The notes: a model not told the origin generated them from the sequence alone. Shown: positions 48,773-56,816, counted from the first letter of the stretch. The stretch: 64,000 bases of DNA from Hyphomicrobiales bacterium (GCA_900471515.1 UCFC01000004.1:62001-126000); one strand, 5' to 3'. A program made the numbers and translations.

Positions 48773-49771
48773 GTGAGTATTTATCAGCGCACCTCCGTGG
48801 ATGCGGCGCTTCATGTGCTGCGTGATATCAATCGGAAGATGACGGTGACGCAGAACCATATCACGACCGGTCTGCGCGTCGAAAAATCCAGTGACAATGC
48901 CGTTTACTGGTCGGTTGCGACGACAGCGCGCTCCGACAACAAGGCCCTGTCTGCCGTTCAGGATGCCCTCGGCATGGCGGCTGCCACCATGGGCACGGCC
49001 TCCGCCGGTGTCGAGAGCGTCGTCGACGTCGTCACCGAAATCAAGGCGAAGCTGGTCGCGGCGACGGAGCAGGGCGTCGACAAGACCAAGATCGGCGAAG
49101 AGCTCGAACAGCTGAAGGCGCAGCTGCGCAGCGTGTCGGAAGGCGCGGGCTTCAACAACGACAATTGGATCATCCTCGACAATACCAGCACGCCGACGCA
49201 GCCGCGCCAGATCCCGGCCTCCTTCATCCGCAACGCCGACGGCACGGTGTCGGTCGGCATGCTGAGCTACCATATCGACATCCCGCCGACCGGGGCGACC
49301 TCGTCCAAGGATGCGCGCTACGTGATCGACGATCGTGCCGGCGGCACCGGCGAATATGGCGTGCTGACCTCGGCCTTCTTCGCCACCGAACTCGGCACCG
49401 CCACGACCTGGGTGCTGGCGAAGAGCAAGAACGGCAATACGGCCGGCCAGACGGAAATCGGCCTGACGGCTGCGACCAGCAAACAGGACCTGAACGAGAT
49501 GATCAGCGTCGTCGATGCGGCGCTCATGCAGCTGACGGCGGTCGGCTCGGCCTTCGGCGCGCTCGAAAAGCGCATCAGCATGCAGGACGATTTTGCCAAG
49601 AGCCTGTCCGACAACATTACCGAGGGCATCGGCCGCCTTGTCGATGCGGATATGGAAGAGGAGTCGAGCAGGCTGAAGGCGCTGCAGACCCAGCAGCAGC
49701 TCGGCCTGCAGGCTCTCAACATCGCCAACGCCTCTTACGACAAGGTTCGCCAGCTCTTCCAGAATTTCTAA
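48773..49771 (+). CDS. flagellin
   Basis: A 332-residue flagellin with conserved terminal coiled-coil domains. The N-terminal domain reads ALHVLRDINRKMTVTQNHITTGLRVEKSSDNAVYW, and the C-terminal one DADMEEESSRLKALQTQQQLGLQALNIAN. The variable middle is short, as is usual in rhizobia. Translation starts at GTG 48773. It is not accompanied by other flagellar genes, so it is an additional flagellin outside the main locus. Confidence 0.93.
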   Translation: MSIYQRTSVDAALHVLRDINRKMTVTQNHITTGLRVEKSSDNAVYWSVATTARSDNKALSAVQDALGMAAATMGTASAGVESVVDVVTEIKAKLVAATEQGVDKTKIGEELEQLKAQLRSVSEGAGFNNDNWIILDNTSTPTQPRQIPASFIRNADGTVSVGMLSYHIDIPPTGATSSKDARYVIDDRAGGTGEYGVLTSAFFATELGTATTWVLAKSKNGNTAGQTEIGLTAATSKQDLNEMISVVDAALMQLTAVGSAFGALEKRISMQDDFAKSLSDNITEGIGRLVDADMEEESSRLKALQTQQQLGLQALNIANASYDKVRQLFQNF

Positions 49772-49791
49772 ACCCCGGTTCGCACCGATTG

Positions 49792-49819
49792 CCGCGCGGT
49801 GGCTGGGGCTGCCGCGCGG
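49792..49819 (+). other. hairpin and 10-bp direct repeat after the flagellin gene
   Basis: GCCGCGCGGT occurs at 49791 and again at 49811. Because CCGCGCGG is its own complement, the two copies (49792-49799 and 49812-49819) can pair around a 12-base loop. No clear T run follows; it may act as a weak terminator for either flagellin or, from the other side, the FMN reductase. Confidence 0.45.
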
Positions 49820-49845
49820 TCTGCCGTTTCGGGAACTATCCGGCT

Positions 49846-50433
49846 TCAGGCTGCCTTGGCGGCCATTGTCGCCCTGGCCCACCAGACGAGTTCGTCAAGC
49901 GCGGTCTTGGCCGTCGGCAGGAGGTTTGCCTCGATCTCGCTGATCGGCTTGTTGCCGAAAGCCGGATGGATGGCCCTGAAGTCGCCGCCGGCGATATGCA
50001 CGGCCGCATGGGTCGAGACCATCTGCAGTTCCACGCCGATGCCCCGCAGATGTTCGACGGCGCGCGTGGCGCCCGTGCTGCCGTAACCGATGGCGGTGAA
50101 GGGCTTGCGGTTCCACTCCTTATAGGCCTGATCGAGCGCGTTCTTCAGGGCGGCGGTGATCGAGTGGTTGTATTCGGCGACGACGAAAATATAGCCGTCG
50201 AAACGGCCGACCGTTTCCTGCCAGCGCACCGCTTCGGGATTCTGGCTCGGCATCCACAGGTTCGACGCCATTTCGTCGAAGAAGGGAAGAGGGTGGTCGC
50301 GCAGGTCGATCAGCTCCGGATCCATGTCGCCACGGGCTTGTGCCTGTTTCAAAATCCATTGTGCCGGGGCATCGGCGAATCGGGTGGGGCGGGTGGAACC
50401 GATAATCACGGCGATGCGGGGCTTAGAATTCAA
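49846..50433 (-). CDS. NADPH-dependent FMN reductase family protein
   Basis: A 195-residue flavodoxin-fold reductase. The FMN phosphate loop GSTRPTRFADAPAQW near the N-terminus and EYNHSITAALKNALD are typical of the family that includes azo- and quinone-reducing enzymes. A TTG start at 50433 is chosen because AGGAGG lies five bases upstream, giving MNSKPRIAVIIGSTRP. It is divergent from the HxlR regulator across 77 bp. Confidence 0.88.
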   Translation of the reverse strand: MNSKPRIAVIIGSTRPTRFADAPAQWILKQAQARGDMDPELIDLRDHPLPFFDEMASNLWMPSQNPEAVRWQETVGRFDGYIFVVAEYNHSITAALKNALDQAYKEWNRKPFTAIGYGSTGATRAVEHLRGIGVELQMVSTHAAVHIAGGDFRAIHPAFGNKPISEIEANLLPTAKTALDELVWWARATMAAKAA

Positions 50434-50449
50434 AGTAACCTCCTGTATG

Positions 50450-50470
50450 CTGGTTTCCAACGGTAACCAG
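50450..50470. promoter_or_regulatory. operator-like palindrome between FMN reductase and hxlR-type gene
   Basis: CTGGTTTCC (50450-50458) and GGTAACCAG (50462-50470) form an inverted repeat with one mismatch and a 3-base spacer, in the middle of the 77 bp between the divergent genes. The site is the likely target of the adjacent HxlR-family regulator. Confidence 0.6.
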
Positions 50471-50510
50471 ATTACGGACGGTTTGCGAAGGCGCACAAGG
50501 AGGCACTTTA

Positions 50511-50921
50511 TTGAAACCAGATAACCACGGGGAAACCGTCCCTTGCGAGGCCGCCGACGCGTGCGGACAGGTTCACGCCTGCGATCACATCAGCCGCGTG
50601 CTGGCGCGCATCAGCGACAAGTGGAGCCTGCTGGTGGTGCGCGTGCTCGGCCAGGGACCGCTGCGCTTCAACGCGCTTCGCCGCGAGGTCGGCGAAATCA
50701 GCCAGAAGGTGCTGGCATCGACGCTGCGGGAGCTTGAGGAGAACGGCTTCGTTTCCCGCACCGTCACGCCCACCACGCCGCCGCAGGTCGAATATGCGCT
50801 GACGGATCTCGGCCAGGAATTCCTGGACCCGGTTCGCGGCCTTGCCGAATGGGTCGTCGCCAACTCCGCGCGCATGGACGCGGCGCGGGCGGCCTATGCG
50901 AAGCGCCGCGGGATCGACTGA
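50511..50921 (+). CDS. HxlR family transcriptional regulator
   Basis: A 136-residue winged-helix regulator; the domain starts HISRVLARISDKWSLLVVRVL and contains the family sequences LRFNALRREVGEISQKVLASTLRELEENGFVSRTV and YALTDLG. Three cysteines, C12, C18 and C24, precede the helix-turn-helix; one N-terminal cysteine is used for redox sensing in YodB/QorR-type members. TTG start at 50511 with AGGAGG seven bases upstream. It likely controls the divergent FMN reductase. Confidence 0.9.
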   Translation: MKPDNHGETVPCEAADACGQVHACDHISRVLARISDKWSLLVVRVLGQGPLRFNALRREVGEISQKVLASTLRELEENGFVSRTVTPTTPPQVEYALTDLGQEFLDPVRGLAEWVVANSARMDAARAAYAKRRGID

Positions 50922-51084
50922 GGCAGGTGGGCGATTTGCCAACAAAATTGGTGATATCGGGACGGGGCTGCAACAGGGCGATGTTTCCCGTGGGGAATTT
51001 GGCTTATCAGATTGATATCTTCATCTTGTTGCCGCATTCCTTCATATCTGCTCGCACCAGCTTCGAACGGAGAACCTCCTGTCC

Positions 51085-51750
51085 ATGATCAAGAAATTCA
51101 TCCTTCTGGCCGTTGCGGCGAGCTACCTTTCAGCCTGCACGACGACCGATCCCTATACTGGTGAGCAGAAGGTATCGAACACCGCCGGTGGTGCCGCCCT
51201 TGGCGCGCTCGGCGGCGCTCTCGTCGGTGTCGCCGTCGGCGGCGGCGGCCACGGCAAGCGCAACGCGGCGCTGATCGGCGCCGGCATCGGCGCGCTCGCC
51301 GGCGGCGCGATCGGCAATTACATGGACCAGCAGGAAGCCGAGCTTCGCGCCCAGCTCGAAGGCACCGGCATTTCCGTCACCCGCCAGGGCGACAACATCA
51401 TCCTCAACATGCCGTCGAACATCACTTTCGATATCGACCAGGATGCGGTCAAGCCGGGCTTCTATCCGACGCTGAATTCCGTGGCGATCGTGCTGCGCAA
51501 ATTCAACCGCACGCTCATCGACATCAACGGCCACACGGATTCCACCGGCAGCCTGCAGCATAACCAGGAACTGTCGGAGCGCCGCGCCTATTCGGTCGCG
51601 AGCTACCTGCAGGGCCAGGGCATCGACCAGCGCCGCGTTTCGGCCGTCGGCTTCGGCCCGTCGCAGCCGGTCGCTTCCAACGCGACCGAAGCCGGCCGTG
51701 CGCAGAACCGCCGCGTCGAAATCCAGATCGCACCGATCACGCAGAGCTGA
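51085..51750 (+). CDS. OmpA family outer-membrane lipoprotein
   Basis: A 221-residue lipoprotein: signal peptide ending in LSAC (C18 lipidated), a glycine-zipper region with repeated GGA/GAG units (about 32-80), then a C-terminal OmpA domain (about 105-215) that binds peptidoglycan, with INGHTDSTGSLQHNQELSERRA and AEAGRAQNRRVEI-type motifs. It resembles YiaD. The ATG is preceded by CGGAGAACCTCC. A terminator follows. Confidence 0.92.
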   Translation: MIKKFILLAVAASYLSACTTTDPYTGEQKVSNTAGGAALGALGGALVGVAVGGGGHGKRNAALIGAGIGALAGGAIGNYMDQQEAELRAQLEGTGISVTRQGDNIILNMPSNITFDIDQDAVKPGFYPTLNSVAIVLRKFNRTLIDINGHTDSTGSLQHNQELSERRAYSVASYLQGQGIDQRRVSAVGFGPSQPVASNATEAGRAQNRRVEIQIAPITQS

Positions 51751-51785
51751 TCGGGCAGGGGCCGGCACGTCCTGTCAGGTCTTAC

Positions 51786-51820
51786 CGTCCTCCGCAGCGA
51801 TGCGGGGGACGTTTTCGTTT
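51786..51820 (+). terminator. terminator after the OmpA-family gene
   Basis: GTCCTCCGCA (51787-51796) pairs with TGCGGGGGAC (51801-51810) with one G-U pair and a GCGA loop, plus an outer C-G pair. It is followed by GTTTTCGTTT, 35 bp after the stop. Confidence 0.85.
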
Positions 51821-51909
51821 CAGGCGGCAAGGCGTCTGGCGGCCGGTTCGGCTTCGTGCTACAGCTTGCCCATGCGCATGATGACGACCAAAAAATGCAC
51901 GACGAAAAC

Positions 51910-52030
51910 GACCGTCCTTTCGGGGCGTTCCTCGGTGCATGCGCGGTCACTGGCATAGCGCAGATCACCCGAAGGCCCCACCGGAGACGGACGGGGCCGC
52001 AAAGCGAGACAGGTCCCGTTCTCTCATTCC
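51910..52030 (+). other. structured leader upstream of asd
   Basis: After the OmpA-gene terminator, about 225 bp precede asd with no convincing ORF. The segment can form a nested hairpin: GGCCCC (51974-51979) with GGGGCC (51993-51998), enclosing CCG/CGG around GAGA. A looser GACCG/CGGTC pairing (51910-51914/51944-51948) lies before it. It does not match a riboswitch class I can recall. Confidence 0.35.
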
Positions 52031-52045
52031 AGACGTGAGAGACAT

Positions 52046-53110
52046 ATGCTGACCAAACTCGACGATACCGCTTCAACCCTTTCCCGCCGGTTGCGCACGC
52101 CAACGCCTGCCGTCGCCATTGTCGGCGCCACGGGCGCGGTCGGCGTGGAACTGCTGCAATGCCTGGAGCGGCGGAATTTCCCGCTCAGCCGGCTGCGGCT
52201 GCTTGCTTCGGCCCGCTCCGCCGGCAGGACGCTGCCCTTTGCCGGACGGGAGATTGCCGTGGAGGAATTGGGCGAAGCGAGTTTCGAGGGGATCGATCTT
52301 GCGCTCTTTTCGGCCGGCAGCGGCATTTCCAGGCAATATGCCGATGCAGCGGTGCGGGCCGGCGCCATCGTCGTCGACAATTCCTCCGCCTTCCGCATGC
52401 ATGCCGACGTGCCGCTGGTCGTGCCCGAGGTGAATGGCGCGGCGCTGGCTTCCCACAGCGGCATCATCGCCAATCCGAATTGCGTGGCGGCGATCGCGAC
52501 CGTGGCGCTGGCGCCGCTGCACAGGGCGCATCCGATCCGCCGGCTGAACATCGCCACCTATCAGTCCGCGTCCGGGGCGGGGGCCGCGGCGATGGAGGAA
52601 CTGAGAGAATCGACTGCGGCCTATCTCAGAGGCGAGAGCTACCGGCCCCGCATCCTGCCGCATCCCTATGCCTTCAATTTCTTCAGCCACAATGCCGAGA
52701 TGGATCAGGAGAGCGGCTACAATGGCGAGGAACTGAAGGTGATTGCCGAAACGAGGCGCATTCTCGGCGCGGATGAGCTTCCGGTCGGCGTCACCTGTAT
52801 CCGCGTGCCGGTGCTGCGGGCGCACGGCATGGCGATCACGGCCACATTCGATGAAGCCGTAACGCCGGAGAAGGCGCGCGGCCTGCTGGCCGATGCGCCG
52901 GGGCTCAAGCTGGTGGACGACCGGGGCGCCAATCGTTTCCCTATGCCGTCGGAAGCGTCGGGGCAGGACGATGTGCTGGTCGGCCGCATCCGAAAGGATC
53001 TCGGCGATCCCTCGGGACGCAGCATCGCGCTCTTTGTCGTCGGCGACCAGTTGCTGAAGGGGGCGGCGCTGAACGCGGTGCAGATCGCCGAGGCGTTGCT
53101 GGTCCGCTGA
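52046..53110 (+). CDS. asd: aspartate-semialdehyde dehydrogenase
   Basis: A 354-residue NADP-dependent enzyme at the branch to lysine/DAP, threonine and methionine. The dinucleotide loop GATGAVG is near residue 27-33, and the catalytic cysteine C146 is in NPNCVAA. Family sequences YQSASGAGAAAMEEL and the active-site region CIRVPVLRAHG are present. The N-terminal 20 residues are a small extension. It supplies the DAP precursor used by MurE, although it is not linked to the dcw cluster. Confidence 0.95.
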   Translation: MLTKLDDTASTLSRRLRTPTPAVAIVGATGAVGVELLQCLERRNFPLSRLRLLASARSAGRTLPFAGREIAVEELGEASFEGIDLALFSAGSGISRQYADAAVRAGAIVVDNSSAFRMHADVPLVVPEVNGAALASHSGIIANPNCVAAIATVALAPLHRAHPIRRLNIATYQSASGAGAAAMEELRESTAAYLRGESYRPRILPHPYAFNFFSHNAEMDQESGYNGEELKVIAETRRILGADELPVGVTCIRVPVLRAHGMAITATFDEAVTPEKARGLLADAPGLKLVDDRGANRFPMPSEASGQDDVLVGRIRKDLGDPSGRSIALFVVGDQLLKGAALNAVQIAEALLVR

Positions 53111-53156
53111 AACGGATAGCAAAGGGTTCGTTGTTCCAGACAGGTCTTGCACTCTA

Positions 53157-53194
53157 CTCTCGTCAGCTCGGGACAAGCCCGAGCATGACGAGAG
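53157..53194. repeat. short palindromic repeat, convergent intergenic
   Basis: CTCTCGTCA plus GCTCGGG pairs with CCCGAGC plus TGACGAGAG, a 16-bp stem with one bulged A (53185) and an ACAAG loop. CTCGGG-ACAAG-CCCGAG with flanking TGACG is the look of a dispersed palindrome common in Rhizobiales. It lies between asd and the convergent DUF2000 gene and could also serve as a transcription stop. Confidence 0.65.
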
Positions 53195-53252
53195 AGACCT
53201 GGGGCGCTCCGGGGCCGGACGATCGCCCAGGCTCTCGCCGCCGCACGGTGCC

Positions 53253-53660
53253 TCACGCCTGCATCCTGGCGCCCTTGGTGATCTTGTCGACGACCTTCTT
53301 GTCGGCCCGGACGGCGATGCCGACCACCTTGGCGTCATCGGGGGCGTATTCGGCGAAGACGGCGCGATTGGCCGCATCGTGGCCGGTCGCAAACATTTCC
53401 TCGATGAAGACGGAGGAGGTCACGTCGCGCTCCAGCGCGCGGCGGTGGATCGTCGACATCGTCGCCTCGTCGGCGGCCAGCACGATGATCGGCTGGATGG
53501 ACAATGCGTTGAAGAGGTTGCCGGCGCGGTCCTTGTAGGGCTCGCCGATGATTTCGGGATATTGGGCGGCGATGCCTGTCGAAAGGAAGGCCGTGACATT
53601 CAGTTTCTGCCAGCCGGCAAGATTGTTTCGCAGGACGATCGCAATTTTGGTATCAAACAT
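53253..53660 (-). CDS. DUF2000 family protein
   Basis: A 135-residue soluble protein; it starts MFDTKIAIVLRNNLAGWQKLNVTAFL, which is characteristic of DUF2000, a family related to peptidyl-tRNA hydrolase 2 folds with unknown role. ATG at 53660 is preferred, with AAAGAG upstream; ATG at 53675 is an alternative. It is divergent from an AraC-family regulator only about 30 bp away, which suggests that the regulator controls it. Confidence 0.85.
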   Translation of the reverse strand: MFDTKIAIVLRNNLAGWQKLNVTAFLSTGIAAQYPEIIGEPYKDRAGNLFNALSIQPIIVLAADEATMSTIHRRALERDVTSSVFIEEMFATGHDAANRAVFAEYAPDDAKVVGIAVRADKKVVDKITKGARMQA

Positions 53661-53693
53661 TCCAGTCTCTTTCATCAGGGTATCGACAAGCCA

Positions 53694-54590
53694 TTGAGCC
53701 AGGATCTAACGCCACGGGCCTTCGAGGGTCTTGAACGTTTGTGCGAACCGCAGGCAGGCAGCGGCATCCTCACCGCGCCTGCCTTTCCCGGCATCGAGCG
53801 CATCGAGGCGCAGTTCTCGGGCAATATGTTCGAGCCGCACCGGCACGATACCTACGCGCTCGGCGTGACGCTGCACGGCGTGCAGACTTTCACCTATCGC
53901 GGCGAACGGCGCTTCAGCCTGCCGGGGCAGGTGATCGTGCTGCATCCCGACGAGGAGCATGACGGCGGGGCGGCGACCGAGGCGGGCCTGCATTACCGCA
54001 TGCTCTACATGGAGCCGGCGCTTCTGATGGAGTGCCTGGCGGCCGAGAAGATCGGCCTTCCCTTTGTCGACCAGCCCGTGATCGCCGACGGAGCGCTGGC
54101 GCAGGTGCTGCTCGCCGCGCTCGGCGAACTCGACCGGGAGCTCGACGAGCTTTTCGTCGACGATTTCGTCAGCCGTGTCGCCGGCGGCCTGTCGCGGCAT
54201 TCGCAGGTGCGCCGCCGGGCTCTGGGGCCGGTTGCCTGGAAACAGGTGCGGGCGGCGCGCGACTATCTGGAGGCGCATGCGCTGAGGGCCGTGCGCTCGG
54301 GCGAACTGGAAAACATTACCGGCCTCGACCGGTTCACCCTGTCACGGCATTTCCGCACGGCCTTCGCCACCAGCCCGCACCGCTACATGCTGATGCGGCG
54401 GCTGCAGCAGGCCAAGGCGCTGATGGGCGAGGGGGAGAGTTTTGCCGATGTGGCGGCGGCCACCGGTTTTGCCGACCAGGCGCATTTCATCCGGCATTTC
54501 AAGAAGGCCTATGGCGTGACGCCGGGGCGCTGGATGGGGCTTCAGCGGTTTTACGCGGCGGAAGCCGGCGGCGGACTGTCGCGCCCCTGA
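53694..54590 (+). CDS. AraC family transcriptional regulator
   Basis: About 298 residues. The N-terminal cupin-like sensor domain (PHRHDTYALGVTLHGVQTFTYRGERRFSLPGQ) is followed by two C-terminal helix-turn-helix motifs, the last reading FADVAAATGFADQAHFIRHFKKAYGVTPGRW. The start is uncertain: no ATG precedes the cupin domain, so TTG at 53694 is the best guess; TTG at 53736 is an alternative. The inducer is unknown. It is divergent from the DUF2000 gene. Confidence 0.82.
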   Translation: MSQDLTPRAFEGLERLCEPQAGSGILTAPAFPGIERIEAQFSGNMFEPHRHDTYALGVTLHGVQTFTYRGERRFSLPGQVIVLHPDEEHDGGAATEAGLHYRMLYMEPALLMECLAAEKIGLPFVDQPVIADGALAQVLLAALGELDRELDELFVDDFVSRVAGGLSRHSQVRRRALGPVAWKQVRAARDYLEAHALRAVRSGELENITGLDRFTLSRHFRTAFATSPHRYMLMRRLQQAKALMGEGESFADVAAATGFADQAHFIRHFKKAYGVTPGRWMGLQRFYAAEAGGGLSRP

Positions 54591-54690
54591 TTTCAAGGGG
54601 GCGAACGAGGCGGATGATGGAGGCGGCTCTTTCAACGCCCCCGATGTTGTGTCATCCGCGCATCATTCTCCGCAAAGTAGAAAACATCGG

Positions 54691-54719
54691 TTGGCAAAGT
54701 CGAATTTGTCCGGTACATA
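54691..54719 (+). promoter_or_regulatory. sigma-70-type promoter before the leader ORF and ABC exporter
   Basis: TTGGCA (54691-54696) and TACATA (54714-54719) are separated by exactly 17 bases. Transcription should start near 54726, giving a leader of about 240 nt before the ABC exporter ATG. Confidence 0.6.
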
Positions 54720-54757
54720 ACCTGTCACCGCTGCAGATCAACCAAAGGAGGCGTTGT

Positions 54758-54808
54758 ATGACATCAGCATTCATCGAAGTCCTCCCGTCCGGAATGATGC
54801 GACACTAG
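54758..54808 (+). CDS. 16-residue leader peptide
   Basis: The peptide MTSAFIEVLPSGMMRH is preceded by AAAGGAGG six bases before the ATG, one of the best ribosome-binding sites in the window. It lies between a good promoter and the ABC exporter gene, and its last codons overlap a 7-bp hairpin. That arrangement points to a regulatory leader ORF controlling the exporter by ribosome stalling or coupling. Translation is inferred; the peptide does not match a leader I know. Confidence 0.6.
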   Translation: MTSAFIEVLPSGMMRH

Positions 54809-54816
54809 GTCATTCC
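54791..54816 (+). promoter_or_regulatory. hairpin overlapping the leader-peptide stop codon
   Basis: GGAATGA (54791-54797) and TCATTCC (54810-54816) are perfect inverted repeats around 12 bases that contain the leader TAG. A ribosome at the leader stop would prevent this hairpin. Confidence 0.5.
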
Positions 54817-54819
54817 AAT

Positions 54820-54862
54820 TCGCGGCCCGCCAGGGGGCGCGAGATGCGGTTTTACTTTCTTT
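54820..54862 (+). promoter_or_regulatory. terminator-like hairpin in the ABC exporter leader
   Basis: TCGCG plus CCC pairs with GGG plus CGCGA (54820-54842), with one G/G mismatch and a 5-base loop. A T-rich stretch (TTTTACTTTCTTT) begins 8 bases later. It could act as an attenuator; the T tract is further from the stem than in a classical terminator. Confidence 0.4.
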
Positions 54863-54968
54863 CACAGCTCGACTGATCTGCCGGGACCCGTTCGTCCCCT
54901 GTTGCGGCTGTGTTCTTCAACTCTCGATTTTGGGGCCGGCTGCCGAAATGCGGGGTCGGACTGGTAAA

Positions 54969-56759
54969 ATGGCTCGCAAGAAGTTCGACTTCCGTGCCGA
55001 TGCGTATCGCAACGTGCTCGGCTTTGTTTTTCGTCAGTGGACGCATCGCCCCGCTCTGGTGGGCACCATCATCCTTCTGGTCATTGCCAGCACGCTGGCC
55101 GAAGTCCTGGTGCCGGTATTTTCCGGCCGGATCGTCGACGCGATCGCCGGCGGCAATGCGGCAGACGGCGCCATCCGCTCCTTCGCTGTCGTCGTGAGCC
55201 TTGGCCTGACCAGTGTCGCCCTGCGCTGGTTCATTTTTGCCGGGATCATCCGGCTGACGCTGCGCATCATGGTCGATGTGGTCAATAGCGGCTTCCACAA
55301 GGTGCAGCGCTTCTCGACCGACTGGCATGCCAACAGTTTTGCCGGCTCGACGGTGCGCAAGATCACCCGCGGCATGTGGGCGCTCGACGCGCTCAACGAC
55401 CTGCTGCTGATCGCCTTGCTGCCGTCGCTCGTCATGCTGGTGGGCGCCAGTATCGTGCTCGGCAGCTACTGGCCGGTCATGGGCCTGATCGTGGCTGCGG
55501 GATCGCTTGTTTATATCGGCGTGACCGTGGCGCTTTCGATGGGTTTCGTGTCGCCGGCGGCAAAGCTTGCCAATGCCTGGGACACGAAGCTCGGCGGCGC
55601 GCTGGCGGATGCCATCAGCTGCAACTCGGTGGTGAAAGCCTTCGGTGCCGAAAGACGCGAGGAGGAGCGCCTGCGCCATGTGCTTGCCAGGTGGGACAGC
55701 CGCACGCGGCGCACCTGGAAGCGCGGAACGCTGAACGGCACGATCCAGGGCTTCATGATGGTTTCCATGCAGGCCGGCATTCTCGGCACCGGCCTTGTCA
55801 TGTGGCAGCAGGGGCTGGCGACGCCCGGCGACATCACCTTCGTGCTGGCGATGTTCTTCGTCCTGCAGGGCTATCTGCGCTCGGTCGGGCAGGACATCAG
55901 AAACCTGCAGCGCGCCGTCAACGACATGGAAGAGCTTGTCCTGCTCGACAAGACGCCGCTCGGCATCGAGGACAGGCCGAACGCGAAGCCGATCGCAATC
56001 GGCAGGGGCGAGATCGCCTTCGACCGCGTCACCTTCCAGTATGGCGCCCATCCGACCGCGCTCTACGAGGATTTCTCGGTCACGATCAAACCGGGAGAGC
56101 GGGTCGGTCTGGTCGGGCATTCCGGGTCGGGCAAGACGACTTTCGTCAAGCTCATCCAGCGCCTCTATGACGTGAATGCCGGGGCGATCCGCATTGACGG
56201 GCAGAATATTGCCGAGGTGACGCAATCGAGCCTGCGCAGCCAGATCGCCATCGTGCAGCAGGAGCCCATCCTGTTTCACCGCACTCTGGCCGAGAACATC
56301 GCCTACGGACGGCCGAATGCCTCCAGACGCGAGATCGAGAATGCGGCACGGCAGGCGAGCGCCCATGGTTTCATCATGGACCTGCCGAAGGGCTATGAGA
56401 CGATGGTGGGCGAACGCGGCGTCAAGCTTTCGGGCGGCGAGCGTCAGCGCGTTGCCATCGCGCGGGCGTTTCTGGCCGATGCGCCGGTGCTGATCCTGGA
56501 CGAGGCCACCTCCAGCCTCGACAGCGAGAGCGAAGTGCAGATCCAGCAGGCCATGGAGCGCCTGATGGACGGCCGCACGACGCTGGTCATCGCCCACCGC
56601 CTTTCGACGGTGCGGGCGCTGGACCGGCTGCTCGTCTTCGACAAGGGAATGATCGTCGAAGAGGGCGACCATCAGGCGCTCATCCGGCTCAACGACGGCA
56701 TCTATCGCCGGCTGTTCGAGCGGCAGGCTCTCGAACTGACCAAGGGGCTTGTGGCCTAG
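54969..56759 (+). CDS. ABC exporter, fused membrane and ATPase domains
   Basis: A 596-residue half-transporter of the MsbA/multidrug type that works as a dimer. Six membrane segments fill about 1-320. The nucleotide-binding domain has Walker A GHSGSGKT (383-390), signature LSGGERQR (487-494), Walker B VLILDE (507-512) and the H-loop IAHRLSTVRALD. The substrate is unknown; drugs or lipids are typical. ATG at 54969 is preferred over upstream in-frame starts. A promoter, leader ORF and hairpins precede it. Confidence 0.93.
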   Translation: MARKKFDFRADAYRNVLGFVFRQWTHRPALVGTIILLVIASTLAEVLVPVFSGRIVDAIAGGNAADGAIRSFAVVVSLGLTSVALRWFIFAGIIRLTLRIMVDVVNSGFHKVQRFSTDWHANSFAGSTVRKITRGMWALDALNDLLLIALLPSLVMLVGASIVLGSYWPVMGLIVAAGSLVYIGVTVALSMGFVSPAAKLANAWDTKLGGALADAISCNSVVKAFGAERREEERLRHVLARWDSRTRRTWKRGTLNGTIQGFMMVSMQAGILGTGLVMWQQGLATPGDITFVLAMFFVLQGYLRSVGQDIRNLQRAVNDMEELVLLDKTPLGIEDRPNAKPIAIGRGEIAFDRVTFQYGAHPTALYEDFSVTIKPGERVGLVGHSGSGKTTFVKLIQRLYDVNAGAIRIDGQNIAEVTQSSLRSQIAIVQQEPILFHRTLAENIAYGRPNASRREIENAARQASAHGFIMDLPKGYETMVGERGVKLSGGERQRVAIARAFLADAPVLILDEATSSLDSESEVQIQQAMERLMDGRTTLVIAHRLSTVRALDRLLVFDKGMIVEEGDHQALIRLNDGIYRRLFERQALELTKGLVA

Positions 56760-56779
56760 GCAGGGCTATCTGAGCCGAA

Positions 56780-56805
56780 GCACCGGTGCGTTGAAGCGCC
56801 GGTGC
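56780..56805. terminator. hairpin between convergent ABC and AbrB-type genes
   Basis: GCACCGG (56780-56786) and CCGGTGC (56799-56805) form a 7-bp stem with a 12-base loop in the 57 bp between two convergent genes. No T run is visible in either direction, so termination would be weak. Confidence 0.5.
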
Positions 56806-56816
56806 CTCATCTCCGC

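Noticed and set aside
51856-52038. 60-codon ORF upstream of asd
   Set aside because: No ribosome-binding site; it overlaps the predicted stems and has a composition unlike real proteins here.
54032-54808. 258-codon open frame ending at the leader peptide stop
   Set aside because: Most of it is a shadow frame of the AraC regulator; only the last 17 codons, with their own ribosome-binding site, are credible.
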